From positions 434,001 to 498,000 of the forward strand of contig OZ253546.1 in the NCBI GenBank assembly GCA_965262585.1: DNA of 64,000 nucleotides, read 5' to 3'. Positions within the stretch are counted from its first letter, which is position 1. Each line of letters opens with the position of its first letter. The notes under the pieces are model-generated. The model searched no databases and was not told the DNA's origin. It saw only the letters and a program-made list of their open reading frames with translations. This DNA is from JAHRAW01 sp965262585. GTDB lineage: Bacteria > Pseudomonadota > Gammaproteobacteria > Arenicellales > Poriferihabitantaceae. The translations under genes were made by a program, and so were the position numbers. This document shows, one piece after another, positions 17,560-26,550 of this stretch.

Positions 17560-19625
17560 CCCCCGTGCCTGTCCACATCCGCAAACAAGGAATATCAAAA
17601 GTGCGTCATTCCCGCTTTCGCGGGAATAACGGCCTGGGGAGTCGGCTATCGCAAGGTCGTCATTCTCGAACGATAGAAAAATAGGGAGCGCCAGCGACCA
17701 TATTTTTCATCGTATCGGGAATCCAGAAAGCCAATAAGGAGTCGGCTATCGCAAGGTCGTCATTCTCGAACGATAGAAAAATAAGGAGCGCCAGCGACTA
17801 TATTTTTCATCGTATCGGGAATCCAGAAGGCCAATAATGAGTCGGCTGTCGCAGGAATGACGGGCCTGGGGAGTCGGCATTCGCCGGCATATTTTACTGG
17901 ATTCCCGTGTCCCCCAAGTCGTCATCCCCGCTGTCGCGGAAATAACGACTTGGCGGCACGAGAATGACGAGTCTGGGAGTCCTCATCGACAAACGAGGAA
18001 AATCAAAAGTGCGTCATTCCCGAACGATAGAAAAATAAGGAGCGCCAGCGACTATATTTTTCATCGTATCGGGAATCCAGTAAAACAATCCGGCGACAGC
18101 CGCTCCTCGCCGTTATTCCCGAATAAGGAGCGGCTGTGCCGGCATGTTTAACTGGATTCCCGTGTCCCCCAAGTCGTCATTCCCGCTGTCGCGGAAATAA
18201 CGACTTGGCGGCACGAGAATGACGATCTGGGAGTCCTCATCGACAAACGAGGAAAATCAAAAGTGCGTCATTCCCGAACGATAGAAAAATAAGGAGCGCC
18301 AGCGACTATATTTTTCATCGTATCGGGAATCCAGTAAAACAATCCGGCGACAGCCGCTCCTCGCCGTTATTCCCGAATAAGGAGCGGCTGTGCCGACATG
18401 TTTTACTGGATTCCCGTGTCCCCCAATTCGTTATTCCTGCTGTCGCGGAAATAACGACTTGGCGGCACGAGAATGACGAGTCTGGGAGTCCTCATCGACA
18501 AACGAGGAAAATCAAAAGTGCGTCATTCCCGAACGATAGAAAAATAGGGAGCGCCAGCGACCATATTTTTCTTCGTATCGGGAATCCAGAAGGCTAATAA
18601 GGAGTCGGCTCTCGCAGGACATGTTGTACTGGATTCCCGCTGTTGCGGGAATAAAGGCGTAGGGAGTCGGCATTCGCCGGCATGTTTCACTGGATTCCCG
18701 TGTCCCCCAAGTCGTCATCCCCGCTGTCGCGTGAATAACGACTTGGCGGCACGAGAATGACGAGTCTGGGAGTCCACATCGACAAACGAGGAATATCAAA
18801 AGTGCGTCATTCCCGAACGATAGAAAAATAGGGAGCGCCAGCGACTATATTTTTCATCGTATCGGGAATCCAGTAAAACAATCCGGCGACAGCCGCTCCT
18901 CGCCGTTATTCCCGAATAAGGAGCGGCTGTGCCGACATGTTTCACTGGATTCCCGTGTCCCCCAACTCGTCATCCCCGCTGTCGCGGGAATAACGAGTTG
19001 CGGGCACGAGAATGACGGCGGTGCGTCGTCATTCCCGAACGATAGAAAAATAGGGAGCGGCAGCGACCATATTTTTCATCGTATCGGGAATCCAGTAAAA
19101 CAATCCGGCGACAGCCGCTCCTCGCCGTTATTCCCGAATAAGGAGCGGCTGTGCCGACATGTTTTACTGGATTCCCGTGTCCCCCAAGTCGTCATTCCCG
19201 CTGTCGCGTGAATAACGAGTTGGGGCACGAGAATGACGGCGGTGCGTCGTCATTCTCGAACGATAGAAAAATAGGGAGCGTCAGCGACCATATTTTTCAT
19301 CGTATCGGGAATCCAGAAGGCTAATAAGGAGTCGGCTATCGCCGGACATGTTGTACTGGATTCCCGCTTTCGCGGGAATAACGGCGTAGGGAGTCGGCAT
19401 TCGCCGGCATGTTTCACTGGATTCCCGTGTCCCCAACTCGTCATCCCCGCTGTCGCGTGAATGACGAGTTGGGGCACGAGAATGACGGCGGTGCGTATCG
19501 GGAATCCAGGGAAAACAATCCGGCGCCAGCCGCTCCTTATTAAGGACAGGCACGGGGGCGCTGTCCCTACGAGAGTAATGAGCGGCTTTCGCGGGAATGA
19601 CGACGGGTGGCGTTAGCCGCTCCTT
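17560..19625 (+). repeat. Left array of palindromic repeats
   Basis: About 2 kb without genes, built from three interleaved hairpin units bounded by ATTCCCG/CGGGAAT termini. Unit A (about 68 bp; arms GAACGATAGAAAAATA and TATTTTTCATCGTATC) starts near 17658, 17758, 18012, 18265, 18522, 18805, 19027 and 19248. Unit B (about 68 bp; arms CCCAAGTCGT and ACGACTTGG) starts near 17902, 18160, 18411, 18697, 18949, 19171 and 19419. Unit C is GACAGCCGCTCCT..AGGAGCGGCTGT. Short link sequences such as the AAACGAGGAAAATCAAAAG block recur too. Resembles dRS3/REP-type arrays. Confidence 0.92.
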
Positions 19626-19627
19626 AT

Positions 19628-22600
19628 CTAAAACCGTATCTCACCTTTAAGCAGAGCAGCATTTTCACTACCCTGACGGTGTTCACCAACCAGATCCAAA
19701 CCATACCGATTAGTTTCCCAACCAACACCGAAGCGGTAACTATTGGTATTGCCGATAGTCATTTCGCTATACGGTGTCAGCATTCCATCCCAACCGTGCG
19801 GCGCAGACAGGCCGTAACCAATACGAGTCTTCAAACGCATTCCGTAATCGGTTTCGGCGATGGCATCTTCCGATAGGCCGTTATCCCACAACAAACCATC
19901 GCTGTCCTCACCATAACCAGGGCTCAGGCTGAGCGACAAGCCCTGTCCGTCTTGACCTGATGCCAAGATGATGGTGCCGTTTATGCCCCATTCGTTGTAG
20001 TCTTCACGGGCTATCAGGGTGTGGATATTGCCTTCCAGCGTTAGCCCTTGAACGGGATTGTGGTAACGGAGACCGGCGTTTAGTTCAATTCCGGCGCCGG
20101 TTTCGCCGTCGCCGCCGTCATGGCGCGCGCCTGCTTCTAGGGTGGATTCCATGCTGGCGGCGTTGCTTATTGCCCATGGTTGGCGGGCTTCCAGCGATAC
20201 TCGAATCCGGTTGACGTCCACATCCAGCGAGCGAATATCGTTTGCGCGGTCGCCGTCGACGTTTATCCAGGTTTGCGAGATTTCGCCTTTAAGACGCAAG
20301 GCGCCGCCATTGTCGAAATCGATTAACGTGCCAGCGCCGCCACCGGCGAAGGTTTGCGTGTCCACATCGCTGTCGATGTCGGTGGAATCGGTCCCGCTGT
20401 TGTCAGTAATCTCCAAATCACCGATGCCGTAGCCGACCGTAGCCCACAAATCTAACTGCCCGACGCTCCAGCCCAGATACGGATTGATGCTGGTCATAGT
20501 CAGTTCATAGTCGCTTTTATCAACATCGCCGGCAACATCGTATTCCACATCAGCCTCGTTGCGCGTTATCGCTATGCCGCCCAGCAACTCATTACGCAGG
20601 TGCGCATCCATCCCCACCGAGAAACTCGTAACATCGCCGTCCCAATCCAGTTTGCCGTCCGCGAGAACACTATCACCGGAAACTTCTTCATACCCACCAC
20701 TGCCCCAGAAAGCCGGTGAATACACGCCAACACCGCCCCCCACCGCATTCAGCGGCAAGGTAAAGCCGGAACCATTCAGCATGGATTTCATATCACCCGT
20801 GCCTTCGGTCATGGCTTTGCCGTGGGTGGTCGCCAAATCGGCAAAAGAAGACTGCCCGGCGAGGGTTACGCCGCCGCCACTACCCGATCTGGCTTGTTCG
20901 ATGCGTTGTGTAATGGCATTCGAAGTCTGGCCGGTCATGGTGCGCACCAAATCGGGGATAAGCACCTCGTTGATTGCCATGATCTCTTCAGTATCCAAGA
21001 CGGGCTCGACTATTGCGATGGTTAATGGGAACTCAACTATTGCATCTCCGCTTGTGTCGTCGCTCACCGCGTATGTCACGTCGAACGTATCGCCAACAAG
21101 CGTGCCCTCGGGCGGCTGGCCGGATAAGACGCGGGTGGCGTTGGCAAAGGTCAACCAGGGAAATTCGCTCAAATCCGCGCCGTTCGACCCGGTCACCGCA
21201 TAGGCCAGATTGTGGTCGATTCCGGTTCCGGCGATGGCCGCTGGCAGGGTGGCCTCTGGCAGGGTCACGGAAGTCACCCGGCCGATTGCAAATTTGAATA
21301 GATCCTCCGGCACCTCTAACAACATACTCTCGCCAGTTACTGTAGCAATGAAAGTCGCGGATGGGGGGTTGGTGGGATCGCCGTAAAAGTCAAAGCCATT
21401 GACAGTGATGGTTGCCTCGCCCGCCCTTATGGGCGTGAGCATCAGATCCAAATCAGTGCCGCCGTTGGGGGTTGATTCCTCCACGCTTACCAACACGATA
21501 TTCTCCGCGCTCGACTCCACCTCAAACCGGAGAACCAGTTCTCCGCCGTCTGGCGGACGCTCAAAGTGGTCGAACAAGGTGTCCATATTGGGATTCAATT
21601 CGCGGTATAACTGGTCTCGGCCACCGCCAGTGTCCAACGCGACGTTGTGTAGCGTTGTCATCATCGCGACGCCACTTGCGTGTCTGATGACGATTTCGAG
21701 GTTCAGATTCAGGACCCTCCCCAATGGGGGTACTGTTGAGGGGGTGTTGCTCGCTAAGCCGAAAACATCGGTCGCAACGACTTCCACGTCGACACCCTTG
21801 GACGCTGTGCTTGGACCTATAATGAGGGACATAAGGTTCCCCTTAACGATTGCAACGACATTGTCATTTTCCGGGGTCGCCGTGTAGGTCAATGGATCGC
21901 CGTCCGGATCCATGAAGTAGGCGGACAAATCAATATTCTCCACCACGCTGTGCGGGTTCGCCAGGATCCTGCTAGACAGATCACCTATTAGCGGCATTTG
22001 GTTGTCGCCGGCGGCGCGAACCGTCACGGAAAAGGTCAGGCTGGTGGTAGCATTGGTGCTCCTGTCGGTAGCCGTGTAGATCAAATTGGTGACACCGACC
22101 TCGGTCGGCGTGCTTGACAGCATGCCGGCACCGTCTAAGTTATAACCCAGCCCGGCCGGTAAGGCACCACCATTGGACCCGAGCAGGGTGTAGTCATATT
22201 GGCTGACGGGCAGGGCAACCGGCAGGGCAAGCCGAGTGATTGCCGTACCCACGATATAGCCCTGATTCGGCACCGTTACCGCAAAATATGGGTCGGCGGT
22301 GACCGTGACGCTGAAGGTCACAGTGGCTACGGTGGAATGGTTGTTAGCGGAGCCGGTGAGGGTCAACACGGTGACGCCGGGCGTGGTCGGCGTGCCGGTG
22401 AGGAATCCGCCGGGGATGGTGCCGTCGATTTCGCCGCGGTCGTTTATGGCAAAGGACAGCCCGGCCGGTAAGGCACTATCACCACCCGGCACGGCACCCG
22501 GCCCGGTCAGGGCGTGGTCAAAGGCGCTGACGTTATCGAACTGCGGCAGGGTCAGGGTGGGGATAGCCACGCCGACCACATATATCTGATCATCTACCAG

Positions 22601-24568
22601 AGCAATAACAGATGGTCTGTTGCTGCTATCGATCCGGAATGTCAGGGAGACTCCGGCGACTCCGGCATCATTTCCGACATCATTCGCATCACGCACCGAG
22701 TAAGTCAAATTAGAAGGGGTGACCTGGGTATTAGGCACGCCCGACAAAGTACGGGTAATCGTGTCAAAAACCAGCCCCGATGGAATGTCGTCCAGGCTGT
22801 AGGTCAGCGGAGCGAAGCCGCCGGTGGCTTCCGGCAGGGTCAGGACCGGAGCCACGCGCCCCTCGTTATAGTTTGCGCTGGCAAAAATCTGCGTTCCGTC
22901 GGCAAAGGCCGGTCGCGGCACAATGGTGACGGTGAAGTTTATCGCGGCGACGCTGTTCGTGGCGGTGGCGGTGTAGGTCAATTCGGTGGCGTCGGCCTCC
23001 GAGGTCACCGTGCCGGACAGGACGCGGGTAGATGCGTCAAAACTCAATCCGCCCGGCAAGTTAGCACTGGGCCCGGTCAGGGTGTAGTTCAAGGAGGCGC
23101 CAACGGCTGCCGGCAGGGTCATATCGACCTGCTGACTTACCGTATAGGTCTGATCCGCCACAGTCGCGTCGTCGACGAACATCGCTGAGGTGATGAGTGC
23201 CGTGAAAGTCTGCGTGTCGGTGGTGGCGCTACCGTCGGCGACCGTGTAGGTCAACTCGGTTTCGGCGGACACGGTCGGTGTGCCGGACAGAATGCGGGTG
23301 TTTGCGTCAAAAGCCAGCCCGGGCACTTCGGTTAAATCCGTGCCGTTCGGCCCGGTCAGGGCGTAGGTCGCCGTGCCGGTGATGCGCGTGGCCGCCGGCA
23401 GGGTCAGAGCGGGGAGTGCCGTATCAACCTCAAAAATTTGTACGCCCACCGATTCGAGGAAGGTCAGCCCGATGATGGTGACATTGAAAGTTACCGTGCC
23501 CTGGACGCCGTTGCTGGTATCGGTGGCGGTGTAGGACAACTCGGTGACACCGGCCGTGGTCGGCGTACCGGACAGGGTGCGGGTGTCTGCGGCAAAAGTC
23601 AGCCCGACCGGCAAGGCAGCACCGCTCGGTCCGGTCAGGGCGTAGGTATACGGACCTGTGCCGCCGATGGCCACCGGCAGGGTCAAATCGGTGATTGCCG
23701 CGTTGAAGGGGTAGGCTTGAGCACTCGGCGTAGGCACGGTTAATGCGTTGACTATCGTGATGTTGAAGGCGGGGACCGGGAATATTGAAGCACTGCTCCC
23801 GACGTCGCCCACCCGGTAACTCAAGATGGTGGTGCCAACCACAGTCGGCGTGCCGGACAGGACGCGGGTGGTCCTGTCAAAGGTCAGCCCCGGCGCTTGA
23901 CTCAAATTGTTGTTGTTCGGCCCGGTCAACCGGTAGGTTATTCGGGGGTTGGCTCCGGTGCCGCCGGTAGCCGCCGGCAGGGTTAAGGCAATCGGCTGGT
24001 CGACGACATAGAATAGAGTTGGCAGCGACGGTAAGACTAACCCAACATATGGCGGTGGGGTACAGCCTGTTACTCCGTCGGTGGCTCCCCCGCTCTCGCA
24101 GAAGAAAATAGCGACGTCCAGGCTAGCGAATTGACTGCCTGATCCCTCCGCTTCTAAGGAACTTTTAAAACCTGCCCGGGGGGCGCTGGGCGCCGGGCTC
24201 CGGCTGGCGCCGGCCACGTTTGGTGTGCCGGACAGGGTGCGGGTGGTCGGGTTGAAGGTCAGCCCCAACGATTCGTAGTTAGGGCGGAGGGTGTAGGTCA
24301 GGCCAGTGACGCCGGAGGCCGCCGGCAGAACCAGAGGGGTAATTGCCACATTAATCCGGTAGTATAGCGTGAGTGTGTCCGTGTTGGGAGTGTTACCGAT
24401 TGTAACTGGGTTCGGAAAACTCTGCGCACTTGCCTGAACCGACCAGCCGAGGAGCAAGGCGAACCCGACCAGCAGCGAAACGCCGAAACGCCGCCGCAAA
24501 CCCTGAACGGGGGTGGCCAGCGGGGAGTCAGCGGAATTGAGTTTATTGATTTTGCTGTGATTGCTCAT
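19628..24568 (-). CDS. Giant surface protein: Ig-like repeats plus C-terminal beta-barrel
   Basis: 1646 residues. An extended signal peptide (hydrophobic core FGVSLLVGFALLLGW, cleavage near ASAQS) is followed by about nine putative-Ig (He_PIG) repeats marked by GLTFDxxTRTLSGTP every 85–110 residues, an intervening domain about residues 870–1080, and a final 300-residue barrel with alternating hydrophobics ending in Phe (KGEIRF), the BAM signal. This is an autotransporter-like outer-membrane protein, likely an adhesin. Strong SD (GAGGA) and promoter upstream. Between repeats 1 and 2 an Arg/Pro/Ser-rich stretch with two Cys replaces the expected strands. It stands alone between two inverted repeat arrays. 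Confidence 0.85.
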   Translation of the reverse strand: MSNHSKINKLNSADSPLATPVQGLRRRFGVSLLVGFALLLGWSVQASAQSFPNPVTIGNTPNTDTLTLYYRINVAITPLVLPAASGVTGLTYTLRPNYESLGLTFNPTTRTLSGTPNVAGASRSPAPSAPRAGFKSSLEAEGSGSQFASLDVAIFFCESGGATDGVTGCTPPPYVGLVLPSLPTLFYVVDQPIALTLPAATGGTGANPRITYRLTGPNNNNLSQAPGLTFDRTTRVLSGTPTVVGTTILSYRVGDVGSSASIFPVPAFNITIVNALTVPTPSAQAYPFNAAITDLTLPVAIGGTGPYTYALTGPSGAALPVGLTFAADTRTLSGTPTTAGVTELSYTATDTSNGVQGTVTFNVTIIGLTFLESVGVQIFEVDTALPALTLPAATRITGTATYALTGPNGTDLTEVPGLAFDANTRILSGTPTVSAETELTYTVADGSATTDTQTFTALITSAMFVDDATVADQTYTVSQQVDMTLPAAVGASLNYTLTGPSANLPGGLSFDASTRVLSGTVTSEADATELTYTATATNSVAAINFTVTIVPRPAFADGTQIFASANYNEGRVAPVLTLPEATGGFAPLTYSLDDIPSGLVFDTITRTLSGVPNTQVTPSNLTYSVRDANDVGNDAGVAGVSLTFRIDSSNRPSVIALVDDQIYVVGVAIPTLTLPQFDNVSAFDHALTGPGAVPGGDSALPAGLSFAINDRGEIDGTIPGGFLTGTPTTPGVTVLTLTGSANNHSTVATVTFSVTVTADPYFAVTVPNQGYIVGTAITRLALPVALPVSQYDYTLLGSNGGALPAGLGYNLDGAGMLSSTPTEVGVTNLIYTATDRSTNATTSLTFSVTVRAAGDNQMPLIGDLSSRILANPHSVVENIDLSAYFMDPDGDPLTYTATPENDNVVAIVKGNLMSLIIGPSTASKGVDVEVVATDVFGLASNTPSTVPPLGRVLNLNLEIVIRHASGVAMMTTLHNVALDTGGGRDQLYRELNPNMDTLFDHFERPPDGGELVLRFEVESSAENIVLVSVEESTPNGGTDLDLMLTPIRAGEATITVNGFDFYGDPTNPPSATFIATVTGESMLLEVPEDLFKFAIGRVTSVTLPEATLPAAIAGTGIDHNLAYAVTGSNGADLSEFPWLTFANATRVLSGQPPEGTLVGDTFDVTYAVSDDTSGDAIVEFPLTIAIVEPVLDTEEIMAINEVLIPDLVRTMTGQTSNAITQRIEQARSGSGGGVTLAGQSSFADLATTHGKAMTEGTGDMKSMLNGSGFTLPLNAVGGGVGVYSPAFWGSGGYEEVSGDSVLADGKLDWDGDVTSFSVGMDAHLRNELLGGIAITRNEADVEYDVAGDVDKSDYELTMTSINPYLGWSVGQLDLWATVGYGIGDLEITDNSGTDSTDIDSDVDTQTFAGGGAGTLIDFDNGGALRLKGEISQTWINVDGDRANDIRSLDVDVNRIRVSLEARQPWAISNAASMESTLEAGARHDGGDGETGAGIELNAGLRYHNPVQGLTLEGNIHTLIAREDYNEWGINGTIILASGQDGQGLSLSLSPGYGEDSDGLLWDNGLSEDAIAETDYGMRLKTRIGYGLSAPHGWDGMLTPYSEMTIGNTNSYRFGVGWETNRYGLDLVGEHRQGSENAALLKGEIRF

Positions 24569-24653
24569 CGTAGATGTTCCTCATTTCATTGATAATGTGT
24601 CAGAAATAGCCACAAAAGGGGGCGAGATGTCCAATAAATAAAAAGTCCCGCGC

Positions 24654-24682
24654 ATTATATTAAACCGATTACCGATAGTCAA
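24654..24682 (-). promoter_or_regulatory. Sigma-70 promoter of the giant surface protein
   Basis: On the minus strand TTGACT (24677–24682) and a perfect TATAAT (24654–24659) are spaced by exactly 17 bases. Transcription would start near 24647, leaving a leader of about 80 nt before the ATG at 24568. It lies inside the segment between the two arrays, so inversion of that segment would carry promoter and gene together. Confidence 0.75.
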
Positions 24683-24754
24683 CCCACAAATCGCACATAT
24701 CCCACCCCCAAAACCACGAATCCCCCTGCCCCAAGCGGCCCCAGCCCCTACGAA

Positions 24755-26535
24755 AACCATATCTCGTAGGGACAGTGCCCCCGTGCCTGTCCTTAATAAG
24801 GAGCGGCTGGCGCCGACTCCCTACGCCGTCATTCTCGCGAAAGCGGGAATCCAGTGAAATATGCCGGCGATAGCCGACTCCTTATAAGGAGCGGCTGGCG
24901 CCGGATTGTTTTACTGGATTCCCGATACGATGAAAAATATGGTCGCTGGCGCGACCTATTTTTCTATCGTTCGAGAATGACGACCTTGCGATAGCCGACT
25001 CCCCAGGGCCGTCATTCTCGTGCCGCCAAGTCGTTATTCACGCGACAGCGGGGATAACGACTTGGGGGACACGGGAATCCAGTACAACATGCCGGCGATA
25101 GCCGACTCCCCAGGCCCGTCATTCTCGCGAAAGCGGGAATCCAGTGAAATATGCCGGCGATAGCCGACTCCTTATAAGGAGCGGCTGGCGCCGGATTGTT
25201 TTACTGGATTCCCGATACGATGAAAAATATGGTCGCTGACGCTCCCTATTTTTCTATCGTTCGAGAATGACGACCTTGCGATAGCCGACTCCCCAGGGCC
25301 GTCATTCTCGTGCCGCCAAGTCGTTATTCACGCGACAGCGGGGATAACGACTTGGGGGACACGGGAATCCAGTTAAACATGACGGCGAATGCCGACTCCT
25401 TATGCCGTCATTCTCGCGAAAGCGGGAATCCAGTACAACATGTGCGGCGATAGCCGACTCATTATAAGGAGCGGCTGGCGCCGGATTGTTTTACTGGATT
25501 CCCGATACGATGAAAAATATGGTCGCTGGCGCTCCCTATTTTTCTATCGTTCGGGAATGACGCACTTTTGATTTTCCTCGTTTGTCGATGAGGACTCCCA
25601 GACTCGTCATTCTCGTGCCCCCAAGTCGTTATTTCCGCGACAGCGGGGATGACGACTTGGGGGACACGGGAATCCAGTTAAACATGACGGCGAATGCCGA
25701 CTCCCCAGGCCCGTCATTCTCGCGAAAGCGGGAATCCAGTACAACATGTGCGGCGATAGCCGACTCATTATAAGGAGCGGCTGGCGCCGGATTGTTTTAC
25801 TGGATTCCCGATACGATGAAAAATATGGTCGCTGGCGCTCCCTATTTTTCTATCGTTCGGGAATGACGCACTTTTGATTTTCCTCGTTTGTCGATGAGGA
25901 CTCCCAGACTCGTCATTCTCGTGCCGCCAAGTCGTTATTCACGCGACAGCGGGAATGACGAGTTGGGGGACACGGGAATCCAGTGAAACATGCCGGCGAT
26001 AGCCGACTCCTTACGCCGTCATTCTCGCGAAAGCGGGAATCCAGTGAGACATGCCGGCGATAGCCGACTCCTTATAAGGAGCGGCTGGCGCCGGATTGTT
26101 TTACTGGATTCCCGATACGATGAAAAATATGGTCGCTGGCGCGACCTATTTTTCTATCGTTCGGGAATGACGACCTTGCGATAGCCGACTCCCCAGGGCC
26201 GTCATTCTCGTGCCGCCAAGTCGTTATTCCTGCGACAGCAGGGATAACGAGTTGGGGGACACGGGAATCCAGTTAAACATGACGGCGAATGCCGACTCCC
26301 CATGCCCGTCATTCTCGCGAAAGCGGGAATCCAGTGAGACATGTGCGGCGATAGCCGACTCATTATAAGGAGCGGCTGGCGCCGGATTGTTTTACTGGAT
26401 TCCCGACTCCTTATAAGGAGCGGCTGGCGCCGACATGTTTTTCTCTGGATTCCCGATACGATGAAAAATATGGACGCTGAAGCGTCCTATTTTTCTATCG
26501 TTCGAGAATGACGCACTTTTGATTTTCCTCGTTTG
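24755..26535 (-). repeat. Right array of palindromic repeats, inverted relative to the left
   Basis: About 1.8 kb without genes, made of the same units as the left array but as their reverse complement. Unit A copies start near 24914, 25204, 25494, 25799, 26104 and 26446; unit B near 25009, 25309, 25605, 25913 and 26203. The period is close to 300 bp, and successive periods are nearly identical, as in recent tandem amplification. The TTTTGATTTTCCTCGTTTG link of the left array appears here in reverse complement. Confidence 0.92.
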
Positions 26536-26550
26536 CCGCTCCTTTCGCGC

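Noticed and set aside
17560..19625. Regular repeats that could suggest a CRISPR array
   Set aside because: Units are long palindromes of 60–70 bp with repeated rather than unique intervening DNA, and no cas genes are present.
22199..23743. Several plus-strand open frames opposite the giant surface protein
   Set aside because: They follow the codon periodicity of the minus-strand gene, whose Ig repeats and barrel are clear.
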